Positions 5,953 through 13,984 of a stretch of DNA of 14,094 bases are shown here, piece after piece. The translations under genes and the position numbers were made by a program. The notes below the pieces were generated by a model. That model was not told the origin of the DNA. It did no database searches and worked only from the letters and a program-made list of their open reading frames with translations. Source of the stretch: an uncultured Cetobacterium sp. GTDB lineage: Bacteria > Fusobacteriota > Fusobacteriia > Fusobacteriales > Fusobacteriaceae. The stretch spans positions 1 to 14,094 of the forward strand of contig CAAFWD010000054.1 in assembly GCA_900766645.1 (NCBI GenBank). Reading direction: 5' to 3'. The number at the start of each line of letters is the position of its first letter. The first letter of the stretch is position 1.

Positions 5953-6795
5953 CTAGTTTTCAACAATTATGATTTCTTCTTCTAATTCTATCCCTGTTTT
6001 ACTTTTTACTCCATCTTTAACCATTTTTATTATCTCTATAATATCTGAAAATTTCGCATCCCCTTTATTTACAATAAAATTTGGATGAACCATTGAAACT
6101 TGAGCTCCACCTACAATTTTCCCTTGTAATCCTGCATCTATAATTAAACGTGCTGAAAAATGTCCCTCTGGATTTTTAAATGTACTTCCCAGATTTGGAT
6201 CATTTAACGGATGATTTTCTGATCTTTTCATCTTATATTTATCTACGATATCTTTTAAATATCCTTTGTCAAATTTGAACGTAGCACTTATAACTACCCA
6301 TTTTTTCTCTTTTATTTCTGTAACTCTATAAGAAAATCTTATATTTTCTTTTTTTATTCTTCTAAGCTCTCCATTATCATCTATTACTTCAACTTCTTGG
6401 ATTCTATCAAATATCTCTGTTCCGTGAGCTCCACCATTCATAAATACAAGTCCACCTACAGTTCCCGGAATCCCTGCTAAATTTTCTAATCCTGTATAAT
6501 CTTTTTCTTCCATATACTCTATAAGTTCTGAGAAATCCAGCCCAGCTCCTACCTCAACTATTCCTGATCCTTTATCATTTATGTGATTTATAGATTTTAG
6601 AGAAATAAAAGTTCTATTTAATTTACCATCAGAAATAAGTGTATTTGTTCCATTTCCTAAAATGAATACATTTTCTTTTTTTTTCAAAAGATCTACTAGT
6701 TCATCTTTTTTGTCTATCTCTATATATTCTTTTGCTATTCCACCAATCTTCATATTTGAATGTTCTTTCATCAGGTGATCTTTGTATATTTTCAT
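5953..6795 (-). CDS. murB: UDP-N-acetylenolpyruvoylglucosamine reductase
   Basis: 280 residues. MurB is the FAD-dependent, NADPH-using enzyme that reduces UDP-GlcNAc-enolpyruvate to UDP-MurNAc. FAD-binding motifs are ILGNGTNTLISD (45-56) and LAGIPGTVGGLVFMNGGAHG (106-125). The active-site region includes FSYRVTE (154-160) and GSTFKNPEG (203-211), with the catalytic Ser and a C-terminal Glu in LEEEIIIVE. The length matches the shorter type II (Gram-positive-like) MurB group. Shine-Dalgarno AAGGAGA (6807-6801) overlaps the murC stop, with a 10-nt gap. Placing murB directly between murC and ddl makes this block a compact precursor unit. Confidence 0.98.
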   Translation of the reverse strand: MKIYKDHLMKEHSNMKIGGIAKEYIEIDKKDELVDLLKKKENVFILGNGTNTLISDGKLNRTFISLKSINHINDKGSGIVEVGAGLDFSELIEYMEEKDYTGLENLAGIPGTVGGLVFMNGGAHGTEIFDRIQEVEVIDDNGELRRIKKENIRFSYRVTEIKEKKWVVISATFKFDKGYLKDIVDKYKMKRSENHPLNDPNLGSTFKNPEGHFSARLIIDAGLQGKIVGGAQVSMVHPNFIVNKGDAKFSDIIEIIKMVKDGVKSKTGIELEEEIIIVEN

Positions 6796-6805
6796 TCTGT
6801 TCTCC

Positions 6806-8131
6806 TTACATATTATTTGCTATATTATGAGCTAATGTAGAGATACTCCCTGCTCCCATAAATAAAAAAGTAACTGGGGTTTTTTCTTCTGACACTCTTT
6901 TTATTAAATCATCTTTATTCTCTACTATATTACATTTAATATGACCTATTTTCTCTTTTAGTTTTTCTAAAGTTACTCCAAAGTCATTTGTTTCTCCTGC
7001 ACTATAAACTGGTAATAATATTACTTCATCCACTCCATCAAAACTGCCTTTAAACTCTTCTAGTAAAAAATTTACTCTACTATATCTATGTGGCTCAAAA
7101 ATTGCAACTGTTCTATTTGATTCTATAGTTTTAGCACCTTGAATTGTTGCCTTTATCTCTGTTGGATGATGTGCATAATCATCAATTATTCTTATTGTAT
7201 TACTATATAATATATCATATCTTCTTTTAGCACCTTTAAATTTCTCTAACTTTTCTTGAATTCTATCTTTTGATATTCCAAACTCTTTTGCTAAATATAT
7301 AACTGGTAAAGAATTCTGAATATTATGGTTTCCTGGTATTGATAAACTAAACTCTCCAAATTCTTCCCCGTTTATAACCACGTCAAATTTTGTTTTAAAG
7401 TTTTCAATTCTAATATTTTTTGCATATATATCTACTTTGCTATCCGATATACTATATACTAAAACATTATCTCTTCCCTGAATAACATCCTTTACTTCTT
7501 TACAATCTCCACAAACTAAAATCTTATTTTTAGTTTGATCCATAAATTGATTAAAAGACTTCTTTATATTTTCTAAACATCCATGATTTTCTAAATGATC
7601 TGCTTCTATATTAGTAATTATTGAAATTTCTGGAGTTAAGTATAAAAATGAATTGTCACTTTCATCAGCCTCTGCTACAAAAATATTATTCTTTCCACAT
7701 TTAGCATTTGATCCAATCTCAGGTAAAATTCCCCCTACAACTATTGTCGGATCTATATCTAATAATAAACTTCCTAACATAGAACTTGTTGTTGTTTTTC
7801 CATGAGTCCCTGCCACTGCAATTCCTCTTTCTTTATTCATAAGAAGAGACAGTAGCTCTCCTCTTTTAATAACTTTTATACCTAATTCTTTTGCTCTTAG
7901 TAACTCTGGATTACTCTCTTTTATTGCACTTGAAGCAACTACTAAGTCTACTCCATCTATATTTTCACCTTTATGTTCATTTAATACTTTTATTCCTAGA
8001 GATTCTAACTCTTCAGTTACATAATTTCTTGATAAATCAGCACCTAAAACATCATAATTTTTCTGCTTCATTATCTTCGCTAAACCACTCATCCCTATTC
8101 CATTTATACCTATAAAATAAATTTTTTTCAT
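6806..8131 (-). CDS. murC: UDP-N-acetylmuramate--L-alanine ligase
   Basis: 441 residues from ATG at 8131-8129. MurC adds L-Ala to UDP-MurNAc with ATP, the first amino acid of the stem peptide. Seen: IYFIGINGIGMSGLAKI at the N-terminus (nucleotide-sugar binding), AGTHGKTTTSSML (P-loop, GTHGKTTT about 108-115), NIEADHLENH, and DDYAHHPTEIKAT (about 317-329) in the C-terminal domain. The frame stays open to a further in-frame ATG at 8155, inside murG. The family begins at MKKIYFIG, and GGAGG sits just before the 8131 ATG, so the shorter start is right. The ATG shares one base with the murG stop (TAATG), a classic coupling arrangement. Confidence 0.97.
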   Translation of the reverse strand: MKKIYFIGINGIGMSGLAKIMKQKNYDVLGADLSRNYVTEELESLGIKVLNEHKGENIDGVDLVVASSAIKESNPELLRAKELGIKVIKRGELLSLLMNKERGIAVAGTHGKTTTSSMLGSLLLDIDPTIVVGGILPEIGSNAKCGKNNIFVAEADESDNSFLYLTPEISIITNIEADHLENHGCLENIKKSFNQFMDQTKNKILVCGDCKEVKDVIQGRDNVLVYSISDSKVDIYAKNIRIENFKTKFDVVINGEEFGEFSLSIPGNHNIQNSLPVIYLAKEFGISKDRIQEKLEKFKGAKRRYDILYSNTIRIIDDYAHHPTEIKATIQGAKTIESNRTVAIFEPHRYSRVNFLLEEFKGSFDGVDEVILLPVYSAGETNDFGVTLEKLKEKIGHIKCNIVENKDDLIKRVSEEKTPVTFLFMGAGSISTLAHNIANNM

Positions 8132-9204
8132 TAGTTCCTCCAAATATCTAAGCATTCAACAATTCTTTCTGCTGCATTGCTTTTCTTCAAATTCTTCGCT
8201 CTTTTGCTCATATTTTTTAATTCTTCATCATTTTTTATTAATTCCAATGCTTTTTCTAAAGCTTCATTTGCTTTACTATCATTGTATATTAATGAAGCCT
8301 CATTTTCCATAAGAATTTTTGCATTTTGATATTGACCTACTTTTATTGAGTTATAAGGAACTATTATAGATGGCTTTTCTAACTGTATCAACTCCGATAC
8401 TGTCAAAGCTCCTGCTCTACACACAACTAAATCTGCTGCTGCCATAATATTAATCATATTATTAAAATATGGTTTTATTATGTCACTAACTTTCACCTGT
8501 TGATCCTTTAATTTTTCATTTATTTCACTAAAGTTCTTTTCACCTGTTGCCCAATAAACCCTTATATTTTTTTCTTTAAATATTTCTTTTATATTTTTTA
8601 CCATAGCTTCGTTTAATGATTTTGCTCCTAAACTTCCACCTGTTATCAAAAGAACTTTTTCATCTTTTCCTATTTTTAATTTTTCTCTTTCAACCTCTTT
8701 ATTTATTTGATATATATCTTCCCTTAAAGGATTCCCTGTAACCAAAAATTTGTGCTGATCTTTTATAGCTGTTTCCTCATATGTTATATCAAAAGCTAAA
8801 AAACATCTTTTTGCAAATTTATAAAATAACTTATTTGTCATTCCTAAATCGGCATTTTGTTCTTGTAAATATATTTTTTTTCTACACATTACTCCTGCAA
8901 CCAAAGTTGGAATTGAGATATAATTTCCAAATCCTATAATTATATCTGGGTTCTCATCCTTTACAATTTTAAAAGCTTGAAAAAACGATTTCAAGTTAGT
9001 TAATATATGCTTTAAAGATTTAAAAGGATATATGTCTATTCCTTTAAATTTAAATCCTTCATTTGGAACTATATCTTTTTCCATTCTATTAGAACTACCC
9101 ACGAATAAAACATCCATGCCTTTATCTATTATTTTTTTACCAACTGCTAAAGCTGGATAAATATGGCCGCCTGTTCCTCCTGTTGTTATTATTATTTTTT
9201 TCAT
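8131..9204 (-). CDS. murG: Undecaprenyl-PP-MurNAc-pentapeptide GlcNAc transferase
   Basis: 357 residues, the usual MurG length. It is a GT-B glycosyltransferase that transfers GlcNAc from UDP-GlcNAc to lipid I to make lipid II on the inner face of the membrane. Motifs: TTGGTGGHIYPALAV (7-21, glycine-rich loop 1), IIGFGNYISIPT (89-100), ITGGSLGAKSLNEAM (187-201, second glycine-rich loop) and CRAGALTVSEL (262-272, donor binding). GAGAGGG (9216-9210) precedes the ATG, 11 nt after the murD stop. In many clusters ftsW lies between murD and murG; here there is no room for it. The gene end overlaps the murC start by one base. Confidence 0.98.
   Translation of the reverse strand: MKKIIITTGGTGGHIYPALAVGKKIIDKGMDVLFVGSSNRMEKDIVPNEGFKFKGIDIYPFKSLKHILTNLKSFFQAFKIVKDENPDIIIGFGNYISIPTLVAGVMCRKKIYLQEQNADLGMTNKLFYKFAKRCFLAFDITYEETAIKDQHKFLVTGNPLREDIYQINKEVEREKLKIGKDEKVLLITGGSLGAKSLNEAMVKNIKEIFKEKNIRVYWATGEKNFSEINEKLKDQQVKVSDIIKPYFNNMINIMAAADLVVCRAGALTVSELIQLEKPSIIVPYNSIKVGQYQNAKILMENEASLIYNDSKANEALEKALELIKNDEELKNMSKRAKNLKKSNAAERIVECLDIWRN
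8137..8141 (-). promoter_or_regulatory. Ribosome binding site that fixes the murC start
   Basis: GGAGG lies 5 nt before the ATG at 8131 and inside the end of murG. It favours this start over the in-frame ATG at 8155. Confidence 0.85.
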
Positions 9205-9215
9205 TTCAACCCTCT

Positions 9216-10526
9216 CTAACTAAAATTATTTATAATTAATTCTTTAAATATTCTTCCTCTTTCTTCAAAATTTTTAAATTGATCAAAACTAGCTGTTGCT
9301 GGTGACAATAATATTATATTGTTATCACTCTCTTTTACTCTAATTTTTAATGTTTCTATAACTTTTTCTAGTTTTTTCAAATTAAATATTTTATCTTTAT
9401 TATACCCTACTTCTAACAAATCTTTTTCAAGTTTATCTGCAATTTCTCCAATCAAATAAACTTCTTTAACTTTATTTTTTATAATATAAGCAAATGGAAT
9501 AAGGTCTAATTTTTTATCTGATCCTCCACAAATTAAAATCGGATTATTATAAGCTTCTATGGCAAATTTTGTAGACTCTATATTTGTTCCCTTAGAATCA
9601 TTTATAAAAATGTTATTTCCATAAGAAAAAAAGTTTTCCATTCTATGTTCTAAACTTTTTGTCGTGTACAACAACTCACTAATTATATCCTCAGATATCC
9701 CTAAAATTTCACCTACAGTAACTATAAATAACATATTTTCTAGATTATGCTTTCCTTTTAGAGCTACTAACTTTTCATCTAATATTTTTTTATCGTCATA
9801 AACTAAAAAACCATTCTCTATCCAAGCTATTTGATCTTCAGTTTTTTTTGTTAATCCAACATGAATTATATTTTTATTTAAATATTTTCTCTCTCTAGCC
9901 ATAGAATTATCACAATTAGTATTTAATATAAAATAATCCTCTTCATTTTGATTTAATGATATATTAAATTTTGTATCATAGTAGTGATCCTCATCTTTAT
10001 ATCTATTTAAATGATCTGGAGCTAAGTTTACTATTAAACTAATATCAGCTTTAAAATTCTTAATATTTTCCAATTGATATGAGCTTAATTCTAAAACAAA
10101 AAAGTCTAGATTTGGATTTTCTAGAACTGTTTCACTAAAAGAGTATCCTATATTTCCACAGACCTTTGAACTATATCCTGCTTTTATCAATAACTCATTT
10201 ATTTTAGAAGTAACTGTTGTCTTACCATTCGTTCCTGTAATAGCTATAATTTTACCATTTATATTATTTTCTTTTTTAAATCTATATCCTAATTCTATGT
10301 CATCAATTAATTCTATTCCTTTTTTTTGAGCCTCTTTTACTAATTCAGTGTATGGAACTCCTGGACTTTTTACAAAAAGATCTATTGAATCCAAAATTAA
10401 CATTGCATCCTTTGAACTCATAGCTAATTTATCATCAACCAAAATAACTTCATATCCCATATTTTCTAATGTCTTTACTGATCCTGCTCCACTTACACCT
10501 GCTCCAAACACTATACTTTTTTTCAC
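9216..10526 (-). CDS. murD: UDP-N-acetylmuramoyl-L-alanine--D-glutamate ligase
   Basis: 436 residues. MurD adds D-Glu to UDP-MurNAc-L-Ala with ATP in the cytoplasm. Seen: IVFGAGVSGAGSVKTL (5-20) in the N-terminal UDP-binding domain, TGTNGKTTVTSK (97-108, P-loop), NLAPDHLNRY (167-176) and INDSKGTNIESTK (308-320), close to the MurD NDSKATN signature that separates it from MurC, MurE and MurF. The start codon is GTG (10526-10524), supported by a strong AAGGAGG (10540-10534) 7 nt upstream; no family-like sequence lies further upstream. It follows a 58-nt gap after mraY that contains a hairpin, so its expression may be set separately from murF and mraY. Confidence 0.97.
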   Translation of the reverse strand: MKKSIVFGAGVSGAGSVKTLENMGYEVILVDDKLAMSSKDAMLILDSIDLFVKSPGVPYTELVKEAQKKGIELIDDIELGYRFKKENNINGKIIAITGTNGKTTVTSKINELLIKAGYSSKVCGNIGYSFSETVLENPNLDFFVLELSSYQLENIKNFKADISLIVNLAPDHLNRYKDEDHYYDTKFNISLNQNEEDYFILNTNCDNSMARERKYLNKNIIHVGLTKKTEDQIAWIENGFLVYDDKKILDEKLVALKGKHNLENMLFIVTVGEILGISEDIISELLYTTKSLEHRMENFFSYGNNIFINDSKGTNIESTKFAIEAYNNPILICGGSDKKLDLIPFAYIIKNKVKEVYLIGEIADKLEKDLLEVGYNKDKIFNLKKLEKVIETLKIRVKESDNNIILLSPATASFDQFKNFEERGRIFKELIINNFS

Positions 10527-10552
10527 TGATTTTCCTCCTTATTTTAAACAAC

Positions 10553-10583
10553 GAAAACCACAGTGGAAAACACTGTGGTCTTG
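10553..10583 (-). terminator. Terminator-like hairpin between mraY and murD (possible attenuator)
   Basis: On the minus strand ACCACAGTG (10579-10571) pairs perfectly with CACTGTGGT (10565-10557) around a 5-nt loop. A G-U and two A-U pairs extend it to 12 bp. TTTTCGTTGTTT follows, a weak T tract. It starts 2 nt after the mraY stop and ends before the murD ribosome binding site. Complete termination would cut off murD and everything downstream, so partial termination or mRNA stabilisation is more likely. Confidence 0.65.
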
Positions 10584-10584
10584 A

Positions 10585-11673
10585 TTAAAGTATTCCTCTC
10601 ATTCTAACTACACCAAGTGCTATCATTCCTAAAAACAATGCTACTATCCAAAATCTCATAGTAACTTTTGTTTCTGGTAATCCTAATAACTCAAAATGAT
10701 GATGAATAGGTGCCATTTTAAAAACTCTTTTTCCTCTAATCTTAAACGAACCTACTTGAAGAATTACAGAAACAGCTTCTATTACAAATACACCACCTAT
10801 TATAGGTAATAATAACTCTTGCTTTAATAAAATAGCTATAACACCTAATATTCCTCCCAGTGTTAATGATCCTGTATCTCCCATAAATATTTGTGCTGGA
10901 TAAAAATTGTACCATAAAAATCCTAATCCTGCCCCTATTAACCCTGATAGAAATACAGCTATTTCTCCTATTCCAGCTATATAATATAATCCTAAGTGTT
11001 TACTTAGTTCTATATGCCCTGTGAAATAAGTTATAATTCCTAATACCGTAGCACTTATTATCACAGGCATTATTGCTAATCCATCCAATCCATCAGTTAT
11101 ATTAACCGCATTAGATGTTCCCATAAGAATCAAAGCAATTAATATAAACATTAGTGTTCCACCTATATAAAAACTTGAGTTTTCAACCATAGGATTAACA
11201 ATCGAAAAGTCTAATTTTGAATTGCCTGTTAATCCAAAATTTTTAATAAATAACCAAGTTCCTATAGAAATTAATCCTTGTCCTAATAACTTTTTTTTAC
11301 CTGAAAGTCCTTTTTTATTAACAGTAAACTTCTTATAATCATCAACAAAACCTATACTGCTAAATGCTATTGTTATTAAGCACATTAAAATAATAAACTT
11401 ATTAGTTAAATTACCAACTAAAAGTATCGTCAGTAGTGTTCCTAATATTATTAAAATTCCTCCCATTGTAGGAGTCCCTTTTTTAGAAAAATGACTTGTC
11501 GGTCCTTCTTCTCTAATTTGTTCTCCAAATTTTTTTTTCTTTAAAAATTTGATAAACGGTTTACCTGTTACAAGAACAAATAAAAAAGCCAGTATAAATG
11601 CTAAAAAGCTTCTTAAATATATTGATTTTATCCCCTCTAGTAGTGGCATTTGATTTGCCAAAAAATATAACAT
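10585..11673 (-). CDS. mraY: Phospho-N-acetylmuramoyl-pentapeptide transferase
   Basis: 362 residues, a polytopic inner-membrane protein with about ten hydrophobic segments. It transfers phospho-MurNAc-pentapeptide to undecaprenyl phosphate, making lipid I. Family motifs are all present: GTPTMGG (66-72), FVDDYKK (109-115, catalytic Asp pair), SNAVNITDGLDGLA (187-200), QIFMGDTGSLTLGG (261-274) and APIHHHFELLG (321-331). Shine-Dalgarno AAAGGAG (11689-11683) overlaps the murF stop, and the gap is 14 nt. A hairpin follows immediately after the stop codon. Confidence 0.99.
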   Translation of the reverse strand: MLYFLANQMPLLEGIKSIYLRSFLAFILAFLFVLVTGKPFIKFLKKKKFGEQIREEGPTSHFSKKGTPTMGGILIILGTLLTILLVGNLTNKFIILMCLITIAFSSIGFVDDYKKFTVNKKGLSGKKKLLGQGLISIGTWLFIKNFGLTGNSKLDFSIVNPMVENSSFYIGGTLMFILIALILMGTSNAVNITDGLDGLAIMPVIISATVLGIITYFTGHIELSKHLGLYYIAGIGEIAVFLSGLIGAGLGFLWYNFYPAQIFMGDTGSLTLGGILGVIAILLKQELLLPIIGGVFVIEAVSVILQVGSFKIRGKRVFKMAPIHHHFELLGLPETKVTMRFWIVALFLGMIALGVVRMRGIL

Positions 11674-11687
11674 CTCTTGTTACTCCT

Positions 11688-12965
11688 TTAGTTTATTATT
11701 TCTTCTAGTCTCATTCCTCTCGATCCTTTCAATAAAACTATTGGATCTTTAAGTTTTTTTATCTCTTTAATTATTTCAGATTTCACTTCAAAATATTTTA
11801 TTTTTTTCTCATTTAGTCTTAAAGATGCTTCTTTCATTCTATTTCCATAAATAAAAATTTTATCAAAATTTTGCTCCTTAGCATATTTCAATACATCTTC
11901 ATGATAATTTATTTCATTTTCACCCATTTCAAGCATATCTCCTAATACAACTACTTTAGTAGAGTTGCTAGGATAAGTTTTAAATGTAGATAGTGCCGCT
12001 TTCATAGAAACTGGACTTGCATTATAAGCGTCATTTATATACAAAATATTATTTTTAACTATTTTTTCAAATCTCATTCCTGTTAAGTCTAAATCGTTTA
12101 AACCTTTTTGAATTTTATTATAACTAACTTTTAATATTCTACCTAAAACAATCGCTAGCGAAGCATTTAAAACATTATACCATCCATTTATAGGAATTGA
12201 ATATTTTTCATTTAATAATTTGAACTTACATCCATTTTCATTTTCTTCAAAATTTCTTATAACTATCAGATTATTCTCTTTAAATCCTATTTGAACAACT
12301 TCTAAGTACCTCAAATAAGGATCATCTCCTATTACTAATACATTTTCTTTTTTTACATATTTTAATATTTCTGTTTTTGCTCTAAAGACATTATCTCTAT
12401 TTTTTAAAAATTCTAAATGTGAATCACCAATATTAGTTATAATAGCATAGTCTGGTTTTGCTATTTGACACAGCCTATCAATCTCACCAATATTACTCAT
12501 TCCCATTTCTAATACAGCTACTTCATCTTCAGATGTTAATCTAAAAATTGTAAATGGTAGTCCTATATGATTATTATAATTTCCTAAAGTTTTAATGCTT
12601 CTATATTTTTGAGAAATAACTGAATATGCCAGATCTTTTGTTGTTGTTTTTCCTTCACTTCCTGTTATCCCTATTACAGTTACATTCAATCTTTCTCGGT
12701 AGAGAGTTGCTAGTTCTTGCAAAGCACTAACTGTATTTTTTACTCTAACTATATTTTTTTCAAGTATATCTTCTGAAATATTATCTCCTATAATTAATTC
12801 TGCACCTTTTTCTAAAGCATCTTTTATATATTCATTGCCTTTATTTATTGCAAAAAAAAGAGAACCCTTCGTAACTTTATTACTATCCATTTGTACATTT
12901 GTTATTTTAAATTCAATTGATGATTCTTTAAAATAATCTTTCAACAGTTTATTTAAAATTTCCAA
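11688..12965 (-). CDS. murF: UDP-N-acetylmuramoyl-tripeptide--D-alanyl-D-alanine ligase
   Basis: 425 residues. MurF adds the D-Ala-D-Ala made by Ddl to the UDP-MurNAc-tripeptide. Seen: VIGITGSEGKTTTKDL (97-112, P-loop), NYNNHIGLPFTIF (129-141), LEMGMSNIGEIDRL (152-165), ITNIGDSHLEFLK (176-188), INDAYNASPVSM (about 310-321) and VVVLGDMLEMGE. The start is TTG (12965-12963); an in-frame TAA directly upstream excludes an earlier one, and the next ATG would remove 25 residues of the N-domain. Its likely ribosome binding site AGAGG (12982-12978) is 12 nt away, rather far, so initiation may be weak. The N-domain reads MDSNKV where DSR is usual, and the segment after it is shorter than normal. It is the first gene of the mur-fts block. 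Confidence 0.96.
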   Translation of the reverse strand: MEILNKLLKDYFKESSIEFKITNVQMDSNKVTKGSLFFAINKGNEYIKDALEKGAELIIGDNISEDILEKNIVRVKNTVSALQELATLYRERLNVTVIGITGSEGKTTTKDLAYSVISQKYRSIKTLGNYNNHIGLPFTIFRLTSEDEVAVLEMGMSNIGEIDRLCQIAKPDYAIITNIGDSHLEFLKNRDNVFRAKTEILKYVKKENVLVIGDDPYLRYLEVVQIGFKENNLIVIRNFEENENGCKFKLLNEKYSIPINGWYNVLNASLAIVLGRILKVSYNKIQKGLNDLDLTGMRFEKIVKNNILYINDAYNASPVSMKAALSTFKTYPSNSTKVVVLGDMLEMGENEINYHEDVLKYAKEQNFDKIFIYGNRMKEASLRLNEKKIKYFEVKSEIIKEIKKLKDPIVLLKGSRGMRLEEIIN

Positions 12966-13002
12966 TTAAAATCAGTTCCTCTCTCTTATAATTTTTACAT
13001 AT

Positions 13003-13032
13003 ATTTTACCATTTTTTTTATCTTATTTTCAA
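13003..13032 (-). promoter_or_regulatory. Promoter of the murF-ftsZ block
   Basis: TTGAAA (13032-13027), an 18-nt spacer and TAAAAT (13008-13003), with TGG directly before it (extended -10). It lies in the 83-bp gap between dagK and murF and gives a leader of about 30 nt. No hairpin precedes it, so read-through from dagK is also possible. Confidence 0.7.
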
Positions 13033-13048
13033 ACTCTTTTATTTTTAT

Positions 13049-13945
13049 TTACAATATTCCTAAAACTTTAAGCCCTTTGGGGATACATGTTATTGTCACA
13101 GGTAATTCTGGTCCTCTTTCACCATCAACATCTGTGGAATATTTTTCATTACCTATAATCTTTAAACTTTTAGTTTTAAAATATTTAAAAGAATGAAATT
13201 CTCTTTCTAAATAGTCCTTTTTAGCTAATGCCGCTGTCATCTCAGGTACATCTGTTATAAAATCTGGTTTTAATATCAATACATCTAAATACCCATCATC
13301 CACATCTGATTTGTATGCTAGTTCAAAGCTCCCTGCGCTTTTTCCATTAAAAATCAAAATAGAAACCAAACTAAGAATTTGACTATATTCCTTACTTTCC
13401 AGTATAACTTTCATTTTTTTTATCTTACTCATCTCTTTTATTCCATTTAATACATATGCTAATTTCCCTATTTTTTTTATCATATGTCTATCTGTTGTTT
13501 GAGATATATTTGAAAAAATTCCTGCACTTGCTATATTTACAAAGTATTCATCATTAATTTTTCCTAGATCTATATATTGTGCCTTAGACTGTAATATTTG
13601 TCTGCATGCATCTTCTATATTTTTAGGAATCCCTAGAACGTTTGCAAAATCATTTGCTGTTCCTGTTGGTAAAATCCCTATCGGTATTTCTATATCTTTT
13701 TTCTTCAAAAAATTCACAAAACTATTTATTGTTCCATCTCCACCTGAAATAAGAATATGATCATATTTTTCAATTTCAAAGAGGATTTTTTCTCTCTCTT
13801 CTTCTTCATTATAATTATTGGTAATTCTAAAAACATCTACGATGTATCCAAATTCTTGGTATATGCTAAAAATTTTATCTAAATTCTTTAAAATTTTCCC
13901 TCCACCTGAAATTGGATTATATATTAACTTAGCTCTTTTAGACAT
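13049..13945 (-). CDS. Diacylglycerol kinase family lipid kinase (DgkB/YegS-like)
   Basis: 298 residues from ATG at 13945-13943. The DAGK catalytic fold is recognisable: LIYNPISGGGK (7-17), ILISGGDGTINSFVN (64-78, GGDGT nucleotide loop), ILPTGTANDFANVLGIP (91-107), DDGYLDVLIL (216-225) and TDVDGERGP (271-279) with the catalytic-type DGE. Members phosphorylate diacylglycerol or related lipids at the inner face of the membrane; the exact substrate cannot be read from sequence. An open frame continues to a TTG at 13960, but that TTG is part of the Shine-Dalgarno TTGGAGGA, so the ATG at 13945 is the start. It sits between the 5S rRNA and murF on the same strand. Recycling of diacylglycerol from membrane metabolism next to envelope genes is plausible but inferred. 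Confidence 0.93.
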   Translation of the reverse strand: MSKRAKLIYNPISGGGKILKNLDKIFSIYQEFGYIVDVFRITNNYNEEEEREKILFEIEKYDHILISGGDGTINSFVNFLKKKDIEIPIGILPTGTANDFANVLGIPKNIEDACRQILQSKAQYIDLGKINDEYFVNIASAGIFSNISQTTDRHMIKKIGKLAYVLNGIKEMSKIKKMKVILESKEYSQILSLVSILIFNGKSAGSFELAYKSDVDDGYLDVLILKPDFITDVPEMTAALAKKDYLEREFHSFKYFKTKSLKIIGNEKYSTDVDGERGPELPVTITCIPKGLKVLGIL

Positions 13946-13953
13946 TTTAATAT

Positions 13954-13958
13954 CCTCC
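13954..13958 (-). promoter_or_regulatory. Ribosome binding site that fixes the dagK start
   Basis: GGAGG is 8 nt before ATG 13945 and overlaps the in-frame TTG at 13960. It rules out the longer TTG start. Confidence 0.85.
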
Positions 13959-13975
13959 AATTTAATTTTGAATAT

Positions 13976-13983
13976 AAAAAAAG
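13976..13983 (-). terminator. T tract after the 5S rRNA
   Basis: On the minus strand TCTTTTTTT directly follows the 5S 3' end (GTTGCCAA). No separate hairpin lies between them. The closing helix of 5S itself could supply the stem, but most of its 5' strand lies outside the window. Confidence 0.4.
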
Positions 13984-13984
13984 A

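Noticed and set aside
5790..5972. 60-codon plus-strand frame across the ddl start
   Set aside because: It is antisense to ddl and the end of murB, with no supporting signals.
7891..8115. Leu/His-rich plus-strand frame inside murC
   Set aside because: It is antisense to murC and low complexity, with no family similarity.
10527..10570. Promoter for murD (TTTCCA and TAAAAT, 17 nt apart)
   Set aside because: The start would fall in the Shine-Dalgarno itself, and the -35 match lies in the hairpin.
10348..10584. Plus-strand frame over the murD start and the hairpin
   Set aside because: It is mostly antisense to murD; its C-terminus is translated hairpin sequence.
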